Source of the DNA: Clavibacter michiganensis subsp. tessellarius
GTDB lineage: Bacteria; Actinomycetota; Actinomycetes; Actinomycetales; Microbacteriaceae
Direction of reading: 5' to 3'
Assembly (NCBI RefSeq): GCF_021922985.1
Contig: NZ_CP040788.1
Coordinates: forward strand, 434,001-498,000
Length of the DNA: 64,000 bases
Both the position numbers and the translations under genes were made by a program. A model generated the notes under the pieces. The model saw nothing but the letters and a program-made list of their open reading frames with translations. It was not told the DNA's origin and did not search any database. Positions 15,762-24,741 of the stretch are shown piece after piece. The number at the start of each line of letters is the position of its first letter. Position 1 is the stretch's first letter.

Positions 15762-17228
15762 ATGACCGAACTGCTCCCCACCCGCGCCGACCCCGGGACG
15801 CCCGCCGCGCCGACCGCCGCACGGGCACCGCGCACGGTCGACGCGCACGGCGCCTCCGCCCCCGGCCTCACCTTCCGCGACGGCGCCGTGATCGACGGCT
15901 GGGACCCGGAGGACCCGGCGCAGTGGGCGGGCGGCGGCTCGCGCATCGCCGCGCGGAACCTGCGCTGGTCGATCCTCGCCGAGTTCCTCGGCTTCGTCGT
16001 CTGGCAGCTGTGGTCGATCGTCGTGGTGCAGCTCCCGGCCGCCGGCTTCGACCTCTCCACCGGCGAGGTCTTCTGGCTCATCTCGATGCCGAGCCTCGTG
16101 GGCGCGACCCTCCGCTTCCCCTACACGTTCATGGTGCCGCGCTTCGGAGGCCGCAACTGGACGGTCATCTCGGCGCTGCTGCTGCTCATCCCGACGATCG
16201 CCCTCGCCGTGTGCGTGGGAGACCCCGAGACGCCGTTCGGCGTGCTGCTGCTCGTCGCGGCGCTCGCGGGCTTCGGCGGCGGCAACTTCGCGAGCTCCAT
16301 GTCGAACATCACCTTCTTCTACCCGCAGAGCCGCAAGGGCTGGGCGCTCGGCCTGAACGCCGCGGGCGGCAACCTCGGGGCGTCGGTGGCGCAGCTCGTC
16401 GTGCCGCTCGTGATCACGGTGGGCGCCGCGGCGACGCTCGACCTGCCGCTCGCCGGCTGGATCTGGGTGCCGCTCATCCTCGTCGCCGCGTTCGGCGCGT
16501 GGCGCCGCATGGACAACCTGTCCCATGCCAAGGCCGACGGGCGCGCGTCGCTCGCCGCGCTCACGGAGCCGCACCTGTGGATCCTCGCCTTCCTCTACAT
16601 CGGCACGTTCGGCTCCTTCATCGGCTTCGCGGGCGTGTTCCCGAAGCTCATCTCCGACGAGTTCCCCGAGATGTCGACGTTCGCGGTGGGCTCGGCGACG
16701 CTGTCGCTGGCGTTCCTCGGCTCGCTCATGGGATCGCTCGCCCGGCCGCTCGGCGGACGCCTGGCCGACCGCCACGGCGGCGCGCTCATGACCATGTGCG
16801 CGTTCGTCGTCATGGCGCTCGCCGTGGTCGCGGTCATCGCGACCCTCCCGCTCGGCAGCTTCCCGCTCTTCCTGGCGCTCTTCCTCGTGCTGTTCACGGC
16901 GAGCGGCGTCGGCAACGGCGCGACCTACCGCATGATCCCCGCGGTCTTCGCGCTCCGTTCCGGCACGGCGCGTGCGGGCAGCTCCTCCGGCGACGTCGGC
17001 ACGCAGCGGAAGACGGCGGCGGCGCTCGGCCTCGTCTCCGGGCTCGGTGCGTACGGCGGCTTCCTCATCCCGCAGGCGCTCAGCCTCTCGAAGACGGAGA
17101 CGGGCGGGTACTCGACCGGCCTCGGCGGGTTCGTCGTCGCCTACGTCGTGATGCTCGCGGTGACCGGTCTCGTCTACCTGCGGGCCGGCGGGATCCGCCG
17201 CGGGACCGCCGCGGGCGCGCGCATCTGA
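15762..17228 (+). CDS. narK: nitrate/nitrite MFS transporter
   Basis: The 488-residue protein has a hydrophilic N-terminus of about 65 residues and then twelve predicted membrane segments. Nitrate-porter signatures are present: AGFGGGNFASSMSNITFFYP in helix 5 and a matching glycine-rich region ASGVGNGATYRMIP in the second half, with LARPLGGRLADRHGG between helices. It would import nitrate or exchange nitrate for nitrite. The ATG at 15762 follows AGGAGAACGCC. Its stop shares one base with the start of the nitrate reductase gene, so the two are coupled. Confidence 0.95.
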   Translation: MTELLPTRADPGTPAAPTAARAPRTVDAHGASAPGLTFRDGAVIDGWDPEDPAQWAGGGSRIAARNLRWSILAEFLGFVVWQLWSIVVVQLPAAGFDLSTGEVFWLISMPSLVGATLRFPYTFMVPRFGGRNWTVISALLLLIPTIALAVCVGDPETPFGVLLLVAALAGFGGGNFASSMSNITFFYPQSRKGWALGLNAAGGNLGASVAQLVVPLVITVGAAATLDLPLAGWIWVPLILVAAFGAWRRMDNLSHAKADGRASLAALTEPHLWILAFLYIGTFGSFIGFAGVFPKLISDEFPEMSTFAVGSATLSLAFLGSLMGSLARPLGGRLADRHGGALMTMCAFVVMALAVVAVIATLPLGSFPLFLALFLVLFTASGVGNGATYRMIPAVFALRSGTARAGSSSGDVGTQRKTAAALGLVSGLGAYGGFLIPQALSLSKTETGGYSTGLGGFVVAYVVMLAVTGLVYLRAGGIRRGTAAGARI

Positions 17229-19417
17229 TGCGGGCGGCCGGCGAGGAGGACGCGGGTGCTGCTGCCGACGCCGATGCGGGCGTCCGCGGGCACTGCCCGT
17301 ACTGCGCGCTGCAGTGCGCGATGACGATGACGATGACGCCGACGGAGGCGCCGACGCCGACGCCGACCGGTCCGGCGGGGCCGCCGCTCGCGGTGACCGG
17401 CCGCGACTTCCCCACCAACCGCGGCGGGCTCTGCCGGAAGGGCTGGACGAGCGCGGAGGTGCTCACGGCCGCGGGCCGGCTCGTGCATCCGCTCGTCCGG
17501 GACGCGTCCGGCGAGCTCGTCCCCGCGACCTGGGACCAGGCGCTCGACCTCGTCGCCGACCGCCTCCGCGACAGCCGCGCCCGCTTCGGCGCCGACTCGG
17601 TGGGCGTCTTCGGCGGCGGCGGCCTCACCAACGAGAAGGCGTACCAGCTCGGGAAGTTCGCGCGCGTCGCGCTCGGCACCTCCCGCATCGACTACAACGG
17701 CCGGTTCTGCATGTCGTCGGCCGCGGCCGCCGGGAACCGCGCGTTCGGCGTCGACCGCGGGCTGCCGTTCCCGGTGTCCGACCTCGACGGCGCGTCCACG
17801 ATCCTCCTGCTCGGCTCCAACGTGGCAGCGACCATGCCGCCCTTCATCGGCCACCTCGGCGGGGCGCGCGCCGCGGGCGGGCTCGTCGTGGTGGATCCGC
17901 GGCGCTCGGCCACCGCGCAGCTCGCGGACGACGGGGGCGGGATCCACCTGCAGCCCGCGCCTGGCACCGACCTCGTGCTGCTGCTCGGGCTCCTCCACGT
18001 GGTGCTGGCCGAGGGGCTCGCGGATGAGGCGTACCTCGCCGCCCGCACCACCGGGATCGACGCCGTCCGGCGGAGCGCCAACGCCTGGTGGCCCGAGCGC
18101 GTGCAGCAGGTGACGGGCGTGCCCGTCGCCGAGCTGCGCCGGGTGGCGCGGCGGCTCGCGGACGGGCGCGGCACGTACATCCTCACGGGGCGCGGCGTCG
18201 AGCAGCACGTCGACGGCACCGACACGGCGACCGTCGCGATCGACCTGGCGCTGGTCCTCGGGCTGCCCGGCCGTCCGGGATCCGGCTACGGCACGCTCAC
18301 CGGCCAGGGCAACGGCCAGGGCGGCCGCGAGCACGGGCAGAAGTGCGACCAGCTGCCCGGCTACCGGCGCATCGCCGACCCGGCCGCCCGCGCGCACGTC
18401 GCGGCGGTGTGGGGCATCGATCCGGCCGCCATCCCCGGCCCGGGCGTGCCCGCGGTCGAGCTCCTCGGCGAGCTGGGGGAGCCCGGCGGGATCCGCTGCC
18501 TCCTCGTGCACGGGTCGAACGTCGTCGTCTCCGCGCCCGACGTGGTTGCCGTCCGCCGCGGCCTCGCCCGGCTCGACCTCCTCGTGGTGTGCGACCTCGT
18601 GCTCTCCGAGACCGCGGCGCTCGCCGACGTCGTGCTTCCCGTCACGCAGTGGGCCGAGGAGGAGGGCACGACGACCTCGCTCGAGGGCCGCGTGATCCGC
18701 CGCCGCCGGGCCGTCGCCCCGCCGCCCGGGGTGCGCACGGAGCTGGAGGTGCTGGCCGAGCTGGCCCGGCGGCTCGACGCGCCCTCGACCTGGCCGACCG
18801 ACCCCGCCGTCGTGTTCGACGAGCTCGCGCGCGCCTCCGCGGGCGGCGTCGCCGACTACTCCGGGCTCAGCCACGCGCTCCTCGACGACGACGCCGTGGA
18901 GGGCTTCTGGCCGTACCCGGCCGGATCCGCGGGCACGCCCCGCCTCTTCGTCGACCGTTTCGCGCACCCGGACGGGCGCGCGCGGCTCGTCGCGGTGACC
19001 CCGCGGGACGTCACGGCCCGGGATCCGGCGCCCGTCGGCGGCGCGCTCACGCTCGTCACCGGGCGGCTGCTCGAGCACTACCAGTCGGGCGCGCAGACCC
19101 GGCGCGTGCCGGAGCTGCAGGCGGCGCAGCCCGTGGCGCGGCTGCAGATCCACCCCTCGGCCGCCGCGCGGCTCGGCATCGAGCACGGGGCGCCGGTCGC
19201 GGTCGCGAACGCGCGCGGCGAGGTGCGGGCCGTCGCGGAGGTGACCGCGGGGATCCGGCACGACACGGTGTTCCTCCCGTTCCACTTCGCTGGCCCGGAG
19301 TGCGCGAACACGCTGACCGAGGCCGCGGTGGATCCCGTCTCCGCCATGCCCGAGTTCAAGCGCACGCCCGTGACCGTGCGCGCCCTCGTCGACGACGGGG
19401 GCGCCGCGCATGGGTGA
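17228..19417 (+). CDS. assimilatory nitrate reductase, molybdopterin catalytic subunit
   Basis: A 729-residue molybdopterin oxidoreductase of the NasA/NarB group, reducing nitrate to nitrite. The N-terminal [4Fe-4S] motif has Cys23, Cys26 and Cys30 (HCPYCALQC) and Cys68 in GGLCRKGW; the loop between Cys30 and Cys68 has a low-complexity MT and PT repeat. Next come VFGGGGLTNEKAYQLGKFAR, the pterin-contacting NGRFCMSS, the GQGNGQGGREHGQKCDQLPG segment and a C-terminal dinucleotide-binding domain with LVTGRLLEHYQSG and FLPFHFAG. No signal peptide fits a cytoplasmic assimilatory enzyme. It overlaps narK by one base and the next gene by eight, an operon. Confidence 0.95.
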   Translation: MRAAGEEDAGAAADADAGVRGHCPYCALQCAMTMTMTPTEAPTPTPTGPAGPPLAVTGRDFPTNRGGLCRKGWTSAEVLTAAGRLVHPLVRDASGELVPATWDQALDLVADRLRDSRARFGADSVGVFGGGGLTNEKAYQLGKFARVALGTSRIDYNGRFCMSSAAAAGNRAFGVDRGLPFPVSDLDGASTILLLGSNVAATMPPFIGHLGGARAAGGLVVVDPRRSATAQLADDGGGIHLQPAPGTDLVLLLGLLHVVLAEGLADEAYLAARTTGIDAVRRSANAWWPERVQQVTGVPVAELRRVARRLADGRGTYILTGRGVEQHVDGTDTATVAIDLALVLGLPGRPGSGYGTLTGQGNGQGGREHGQKCDQLPGYRRIADPAARAHVAAVWGIDPAAIPGPGVPAVELLGELGEPGGIRCLLVHGSNVVVSAPDVVAVRRGLARLDLLVVCDLVLSETAALADVVLPVTQWAEEEGTTTSLEGRVIRRRRAVAPPPGVRTELEVLAELARRLDAPSTWPTDPAVVFDELARASAGGVADYSGLSHALLDDDAVEGFWPYPAGSAGTPRLFVDRFAHPDGRARLVAVTPRDVTARDPAPVGGALTLVTGRLLEHYQSGAQTRRVPELQAAQPVARLQIHPSAAARLGIEHGAPVAVANARGEVRAVAEVTAGIRHDTVFLPFHFAGPECANTLTEAAVDPVSAMPEFKRTPVTVRALVDDGGAAHG

Positions 19418-21167
19418 GCGGTCGCGGGACCGGCCCGCGCGCGTGGTGGTCGTCGGCAACGGGCCCGTCGCGGCGCGCCTCGTCGAGGGTCTGCTGCCGG
19501 CCGTCCGCGCGGGCGCGCTGCGGGTGGCCGTGGTGGGCGCCGAGCATGACGACGCCTACAACCGCGTGCTGCTGGCGGAACACGCCGTCGGCCGCGCCGA
19601 CCGTGGGCGGCTCGAGGTGAGCGACGCCGCGGGGGCGCGGGAGGCCGGGGTGCGGATCCTCCGGGGCTGCGCCGTCGTCGCGATCGACCGCGCGCGGCAG
19701 ACCGTCGCGCTCGACGACGGCGGCGAGCTCGCATACGACCGGCTCGTGCTCGCCACGGGAGCCCGCGCCCACGTCCCGCCGATGGACGGCCTCGAGGACG
19801 CGCGCCGCGACCGCCGGGACCGGCCGCGCGACGCGGACGGCCTCGACCGGGGACGGCACCCCCTGCCCGCGGGCGTCGTCGCGCTGCGCGACCTGCGGGA
19901 CGCCCGGCAGGTGCACGCCGCCGTGCGCTCCCGCCGCAGGATCGTCGTGCTCGGCGCGGGCGTCCTCGGGATGGAGCTCGCGCTCGCGGCCGCCGAGGAG
20001 GGGGCCGACGTCGTCGCCGTGCACCACGGGGAGATCCCCATGGCCCGCAACCTCGACCGGGGCGGCGGCCGGACGCTCGCGCTCGTGGCCGATGCGTGGG
20101 GGGTGGCGCTCGCCGCCCATGCCCGGGCGGAGGGCGTCCTGCTGCACGATCGCGGCACCGCCGACGCGCGGTTCCAGGCGCTCCTCCTCGCGGACGGCGG
20201 ACGCGTCGACGGCGACCTGCTCGTGCTCTCCTGCGGCGTGACCGCGCGCGACGAGCTCGCCCAGGCGGCGGGTCTCGCGGTCGGCCGCGGCGTGCTCGTC
20301 GACGAGGACCTCCGCAGCTGGACCGACCCCGACGTCTTCGCCGTCGGCGACTGCGCGCACGTGGCCCCGCCTGCGTCGGCGCGCGCCGACGGATCCGTGC
20401 CGGGCGGCCCGTCCGGCCTCATCGGACCGGGCTGGCGGCAGGCGGATGCGCTCGCGGGCCTCCTCGCCGCGGAGGCGGAGGCCGAGCGGGGCCTGGTGCC
20501 CGGGTCCGCGGGCGGCGCGTCGCTCTCGGCGGCGCGCGCCGGCGGCGCCGCCGACGGACGCCCCCTCGTCGTGATGCTGAAGGCCGAGGGCGTCGACGTC
20601 GTCGCGGGCGGCGACGTGACCGCCGAGCCGTGGGACGATCCGCCGCGTCGCCGCCGTCCGGGGCGCGCGCACGCGGGCGCGTGCGGAACCGGGTCGCTCG
20701 TCGCCGGCTCCGGGATGGACCCCGGTGCGCCGGACGCCGTCGGCCCCTCCCCGCGCGAGGTCGCGGTGTGGAGCGACCCCGCGCGCGGCGCCTACGTCAA
20801 GACCGTGACCCGCGACGGGATCCTCGAGGGGTTCGTCTCCGTCGGCATGCCGCGCGCGGGCGCGGAGCTGACGCTCCTCTACGAGCGCGGCGGCGAGCTG
20901 CCGGCCGACCGCTCCGTGCTGCTGCGCCTCGACGCGGACGACGCGGGCGCGCCCGCGACGTCCGATCCGCTCGCCCCCGACGTCACGGTCTGCTGGTGCA
21001 ACGGGGTCACCGTCGGCGCGATCACGGCGGCGGCCGGCGACGGCGCGGCGACGGTGGCCGAGGTGGGCGCGTGCACGCGCGCCGGGACCGGCTGCGGGAC
21101 CTGCCGCGGGCGGATCCAGGAGGTGCTGCAGGCCGCAGGCGCGGCCGCGGGGGCGGCGGTCGGCTAG
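19410..21167 (+). CDS. FAD/[2Fe-2S] electron-transfer subunit of nitrate reductase
   Basis: The 585-residue protein resembles the N-terminal half of NirB and the Bacillus NasB/Klebsiella NasC reductase partner. It has an FAD-binding VVVVGNGPVAARLVEG, VLATGARAHVPP, the NAD-binding VVLGAGVLGMELALAAAE and the FAD-contacting VFAVGDCAHVAP. A BFD-like [2Fe-2S] domain closes the chain: CWCNGVTVGAI then CTRAGTGCGTC. It should pass electrons from NAD(P)H to the nitrate reductase just upstream, whose end it overlaps by eight bases. An Arg/Asp-rich insertion after the FAD strand (about 128-150) is unusual. The end overlaps convergent moeA by four bases. Confidence 0.9.
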   Translation: MGERSRDRPARVVVVGNGPVAARLVEGLLPAVRAGALRVAVVGAEHDDAYNRVLLAEHAVGRADRGRLEVSDAAGAREAGVRILRGCAVVAIDRARQTVALDDGGELAYDRLVLATGARAHVPPMDGLEDARRDRRDRPRDADGLDRGRHPLPAGVVALRDLRDARQVHAAVRSRRRIVVLGAGVLGMELALAAAEEGADVVAVHHGEIPMARNLDRGGGRTLALVADAWGVALAAHARAEGVLLHDRGTADARFQALLLADGGRVDGDLLVLSCGVTARDELAQAAGLAVGRGVLVDEDLRSWTDPDVFAVGDCAHVAPPASARADGSVPGGPSGLIGPGWRQADALAGLLAAEAEAERGLVPGSAGGASLSAARAGGAADGRPLVVMLKAEGVDVVAGGDVTAEPWDDPPRRRRPGRAHAGACGTGSLVAGSGMDPGAPDAVGPSPREVAVWSDPARGAYVKTVTRDGILEGFVSVGMPRAGAELTLLYERGGELPADRSVLLRLDADDAGAPATSDPLAPDVTVCWCNGVTVGAITAAAGDGAATVAEVGACTRAGTGCGTCRGRIQEVLQAAGAAAGAAVG

Positions 21168-22486
21168 AGCACGAGCGCCCGCACCGTCTCGCCGGACCGG
21201 ATCCCGGTCGGCGGCACCACCGCGAGGGCGTCGGCGGACGCGAGGCCGCGGAGCATGCCGGGCCCCTGGCCGCCGAGGGGCGCGAGCCGCCCGTGGGCGT
21301 CGAGGGCGCACGCGACGAGCCGGGTCGCGAATCCGCCGCCGGGCAGGTCGTCGCCCGCGACGAGGAGCGGCAGGGGCGGCACCGGCGCACCGTCGCGCCC
21401 TGCCGCGAGCGGGGGGAGCAGGGACACGAGGCACGCGACCGCAGCCATCGGGTTGCCCGGCAGGCACAGCACGACGCGGCCGTCGGGCAGCTCCGCCAGC
21501 ATCACCGGATGGCCGGGGCGCATCCGCACGCCGTCGACCACGAGGCGGGCGTGCAGGCCGTCGAGCGCCGCGCGCAGGTGGTCCGCGGGTCCGCGGGCGC
21601 TGGATCCGGTGGTGATCACGAGGGGCGCGGTCGTCGCGGCGAGGGCCAGGCGGGTGGCGCGGAGGTCGTCGCCGACGCGCACCGCGGATCCGACGGCGAC
21701 GCCGTGCGCCGCGAGGAGGCCGGGCAGCGCGGGGCCGATGGCGTCCCGGACGCGGCCCGGTGCCGGGACGCCGTGCGCCTGGATCTCGTCGCCGAGGTGC
21801 AGGAGGTCGGCCGCGTCGGCGTCCCGCACGTCGACGCGGTCGTATCCAGCGGCGGCGGCGTGCCCGAGGCGGACGGCGGTGAGGCGGGTGCCGGCCGCGA
21901 CGAGCACGCTCCCGCGGGTCGCCTCCTCGCCCGCCGGCCGGATGTCGGCGCCGGGCCGGACGGCGGACGCGGGGGCGAGCGCGCCGCGACGGAGGACGCC
22001 GTCGACCACCTCGCCGTGCTCGCTCCGGAGGATCCCTGCGCTCGCGGGCGGGACGGGCCCGCCGGTCGCGATCGGCCGGGCGTCGTCGGGTCCGAGCGGG
22101 GTGCGGGCGGGGGCGTCGCCCGTGCGCACGGGCGCGCCCACCCGCCAGGGGCCGGCGTCCGCGGATCCGACGGCCCAGCCGTCCATCGCGGAGACGGCCA
22201 CCTGCGGCAGGTCGATCCGCGCGTGCAGGTCGTGCGCGAGGACCCGGCCGAGCGCGGCGTCGAGCGGCACGGACGCCGTGGCGCGGGCGAGCCGCGCGCG
22301 CATCCGCTCGCCGAGGCGCCGGGCCGATGCGCGCGCGTCGTCCCAGGAGGCGTCCCGCGCCGAGGGCGCGGGACCGGTGATCCCGGTGGCGGCGTCCTCG
22401 GTGCCGGCGGACTCGACGGGGTCCCCGTCGACCTCCGGGGGACGTGCCGCGACGCGCCCGCGGGTGCCGTCGCCGACGCGGGTCAC
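21164..22486 (-). CDS. moeA: molybdopterin molybdenumtransferase MoeA
   Basis: The 440-residue protein inserts molybdate into adenylated molybdopterin. MoeA hallmarks are VSAMDGWAV near residue 95, TGGPVPPASAGIL, ITTGSSARGPADHLRAAL in the MoaB/Mog-like domain, and LPDGRVVLCLPGNPMAAV before the last domain. The N-terminal 45 residues are variable. The start is the GTG at 22486, which overlaps the stop of the DUF6457 gene as GTGA. It is the last gene of mobA-DUF6457-moeA and converges on the nitrate reductase operon, so it supplies cofactor to that enzyme. Confidence 0.95.
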   Translation of the reverse strand: MTRVGDGTRGRVAARPPEVDGDPVESAGTEDAATGITGPAPSARDASWDDARASARRLGERMRARLARATASVPLDAALGRVLAHDLHARIDLPQVAVSAMDGWAVGSADAGPWRVGAPVRTGDAPARTPLGPDDARPIATGGPVPPASAGILRSEHGEVVDGVLRRGALAPASAVRPGADIRPAGEEATRGSVLVAAGTRLTAVRLGHAAAAGYDRVDVRDADAADLLHLGDEIQAHGVPAPGRVRDAIGPALPGLLAAHGVAVGSAVRVGDDLRATRLALAATTAPLVITTGSSARGPADHLRAALDGLHARLVVDGVRMRPGHPVMLAELPDGRVVLCLPGNPMAAVACLVSLLPPLAAGRDGAPVPPLPLLVAGDDLPGGGFATRLVACALDAHGRLAPLGGQGPGMLRGLASADALAVVPPTGIRSGETVRALVL

Positions 22487-22902
22487 GCGGGCCCGCCGAG
22501 GTCGGAGTCCGCGGGCGGGCGTCGTCCGTCGGCGCGGAGCAGGTCCGCTCCGCCCCGGGACCGGCCGTCCGCGTCGAGCGGTCCGACGGGATCGCGCAGG
22601 TGCGCGATCTCCGCCGTGATGTCGGCGGCGAGCCGACGCGCGTCGTCGGCCCCGCCGCCCGCACGGCCCACCGCGAGGCCGAGGAGGTAGGTCGTGAGCG
22701 GGGCCGCCGGGCGGGCGACCCCGTGGGCCGCGTCGCGCGCCAGGTCGAGGACGAGGGACACGTCGACCTCGTGCGCGGGGAGCTCGAGCAGCGCCGCCAC
22801 GCGGTCGACCCAGCGGTCGAGGAGCGCCGGATCCTGAGGCCGGCTCGCGGGGGAGGCGGGTGCGCCCGCGGCCGAGGGGAGTGCGGTGTCGTCAGCGGCC
22901 AT
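22483..22902 (-). CDS. DUF6457-like protein
   Basis: A 139-residue protein with a conserved central region: LLDRWVDRVAALLELPAH, then LVLDLARDAAHGVARPAAPL and TTYLLGLAVGRAGG. This pattern is known in small actinobacterial proteins next to or fused with MobA and called DUF6457; no function is established. It starts 11 bases inside the end of mobA and overlaps moeA by four bases, so the three are made together. A role in molybdenum cofactor delivery is a guess from context. Confidence 0.8.
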   Translation of the reverse strand: MAADDTALPSAAGAPASPASRPQDPALLDRWVDRVAALLELPAHEVDVSLVLDLARDAAHGVARPAAPLTTYLLGLAVGRAGGGADDARRLAADITAEIAHLRDPVGPLDADGRSRGGADLLRADGRRPPADSDLGGPA

Positions 22903-23611
22903 GGGCGGGGATCCTGTCGTCGAGGAGGCGGAGCCCGTGACGCCGGGCGTCGGCGGGGCTGTCGACGTCGGCGCAGAGCCGGGCGTCGAGGTCGGCGTGC
23001 GCGACGGTTGCCGGGCCGAGGGCCTGGAGGACCGCGCGCAGGGACGCGCCCGGCAGGCCACCCGCGCGGTCGACCGCGTCGAGCGCGTCGATGAGCGGCG
23101 CCGCGCGGTACAGGGCGAGGAGCGGCTGGGCGCGGCCGTCGGGATCGCGGGCGACGACGGCGTCGTGCCGCGCGGCCGCGGCGCCGTGGCGGAGCGGGAG
23201 GAGGGCACGCACCGCGTCCGGCGCGTGGGCGAGGTCGGCGGCGAGCACGAGGATCCAGGCCGGACCCGTCCCGCCGGGCTCCGTCGCGGCACCGAGGTCG
23301 AGGGCCCGCACGCCCGCCCCGAGCGCCGCCGCGGGACCGCCGTGCGCGGGTCGCTCGTCCACGAGCACGGCCGGTGCGAGGACGTCGCGGTGCGCGGAGG
23401 GCACCCCGCCCGGGCGGGTTCCCGCGCCCACGACGACGGTGCTCGCGCAGCCGGACGCCGCCAGCAGGGCGCCCCCGAGGAGCGTGACGCCGTCGCGCGC
23501 GAGGGCCGTCTTGTCGATTCCGCCGAGGCGGCGGGCCCGGCCGCCCGCGAGGATCACGGCGGCGACGTCCGGACCGGCGGCGGCACGCGCGTCGGCCGCT
23601 CCTGCTCCCAC
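22892..23611 (-). CDS. mobA: molybdenum cofactor guanylyltransferase-like NTP transferase
   Basis: The 239-residue protein has the MobA nucleotide-binding signature LAGGRARRLGGIDK near residue 20 and a VLAADLAHAPDAV segment supplying the metal-binding aspartate. It would attach GMP to molybdopterin to form the guanine dinucleotide cofactor. The GTG at 23611 is chosen because GGGAGG lies 4 bases upstream and the LAGG motif falls at the right distance; the frame stays open for 42 more codons of basic sequence. It leads the mobA-DUF6457-moeA operon. A GlnR-like box lies about 70 bases upstream. Confidence 0.9.
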   Translation of the reverse strand: MGAGAADARAAAGPDVAAVILAGGRARRLGGIDKTALARDGVTLLGGALLAASGCASTVVVGAGTRPGGVPSAHRDVLAPAVLVDERPAHGGPAAALGAGVRALDLGAATEPGGTGPAWILVLAADLAHAPDAVRALLPLRHGAAAARHDAVVARDPDGRAQPLLALYRAAPLIDALDAVDRAGGLPGASLRAVLQALGPATVAHADLDARLCADVDSPADARRHGLRLLDDRIPAHGR

Positions 23612-23679
23612 GGATCCTCCCGCCCTGCGCCCGGTGGCCCCGGCATCTCTCGTCGTGCGGCCGACGATACGGGCCGGCC

Positions 23680-23706
23680 GTTTCCGGCGCGTTGCGGCCG
23701 GGCGAC
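23680..23706 (-). promoter_or_regulatory. GlnR-like box upstream of mobA
   Basis: On the minus strand: GTCGC, six bases, GCAAC, six bases, GAAAC. Two pentamers and both spacings are identical to the nirB box. Confidence 0.45.
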
Positions 23707-23788
23707 CCGGCGCGTTACGCCGACCTCTCCATGGCACGCGCTGGCGGTGAGGCCGGTGGCGGGCGCGGCCGGAGCGGGGGAGCCGGGC

Positions 23789-23995
23789 TCAGGCGGCGCG
23801 CACGAGGCCGCCGCGAGCCGAGGCGGCGAGGAAGGGGGCCAGGTCGAGCTCGAGGATCCGCGTGCCCGCGTGGCGGAACGGACCGGCGGCCTCGGTGAAC
23901 GCGACGCAGACGGGGTCGCCCGCGCGCGGCGAGCGGGGATCGGGTGCCGCGACGGACGCGGACGGGGCGGCGAGGGGAGCGACGGACACGGGCAC
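23789..23995 (-). CDS. small protein of unknown function (68 residues)
   Basis: The start is the GTG at 23995 (or another two codons later) after CTGGAGG with 5 bases between. The frame extends upstream but lacks a better start. The first 25 residues are Pro/Ala/Ser-rich; the rest reads AGDPVCVAFTEAAGPFRH, then ILELDLAPFLAASARGGLVR, a compact fold-like segment with one Cys. I recognise no family. It lies alone between mobA and a hydrolase gene, both also leftward, with about 120-180 bases on each side. The good ribosome site makes it a plausible real gene. Confidence 0.5.
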   Translation of the reverse strand: MPVSVAPLAAPSASVAAPDPRSPRAGDPVCVAFTEAAGPFRHAGTRILELDLAPFLAASARGGLVRAA

Positions 23996-24117
23996 GGGAT
24001 CCTCCAGATCCACCGCCCGGGCGGGCGATGACCCCAGGTTGGCGGGAGACCCGCGCCCGCGCCTCCTCCGCGGGGACCGCGCGCCTCCTCCCCGGGTCGG
24101 GGATCGCGCGGGCCGCG

Positions 24118-24741
24118 TCAACCGGCGGATGCGCGCCCCCGCGCCGCCTCGAGGTCGCGCGCGTCGAGCCCGTGGCCGCCGGGTCGCACGTGCGACACGA
24201 CGTCCGATCCGCGCGCCGCGGCCTCCCGCACGGTCCGCTCGACGTCGACGAGCGGGGCCATCGCGTCGGCATCGCCGTTGAGCAGCGTGATCCGGGTGCC
24301 GGCGAGGTCCGCGGCCGGCGCGCGGTCGCCCAACGGCCAGCGCGCGGAGAACGCGATCGTGGTCGGCAGCGCGGCCGGGTGCAGCAGCGTCGTCGCGAGC
24401 GCCATGTTCGCGCCGTTCGAGAAGCCGACCGCGAGGATCGGCCGGTCGCCCAGGTCGTGCGCGACGCGCGCCGCGGCGACGAGCTCCACGAGCTCGGCCG
24501 CGCGGGCGACCACGTCGTCCACGTCGAAGACGCCCTCGGCGTGCCGGCGGAACCAGCGGGCGGCGGATCCCTCGCGCACGCTCCCGCGCGGCGCGAGCAC
24601 GGGCTGCCCGGGCGCCACGAGCCGCGCGAGCTCGACGCCCTGCCGCTCGTCGGCGCCCGTGCCGTGGAGGCCCAGGATCACCGGGCCGTCGACCGCGCCG
24701 GCCTGGAAGAGGTGCGGGGTGCGGTCGAGGATCGCGCTCAC
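24118..24741 (-). CDS. carboxylesterase/phospholipase-type hydrolase (MhqD-like)
   Basis: A 207-residue alpha/beta hydrolase with LGLHGTGADERQGV (oxyanion region), GFSNGANMA around the nucleophile Ser, an LNGDADAMAP segment with the aspartate, and a GGHGLDARDL histidine: the layout of the phospholipase/carboxylesterase family that includes Bacillus MhqD. The GTG at 24741 overlaps the dioxygenase stop as GTGA, so the pair is translated together. Bacillus mhq genes respond to quinones and make the same dioxygenase-hydrolase pairing; the role here is inferred from that. Confidence 0.85.
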   Translation of the reverse strand: MSAILDRTPHLFQAGAVDGPVILGLHGTGADERQGVELARLVAPGQPVLAPRGSVREGSAARWFRRHAEGVFDVDDVVARAAELVELVAAARVAHDLGDRPILAVGFSNGANMALATTLLHPAALPTTIAFSARWPLGDRAPAADLAGTRITLLNGDADAMAPLVDVERTVREAAARGSDVVSHVRPGGHGLDARDLEAARGRASAG

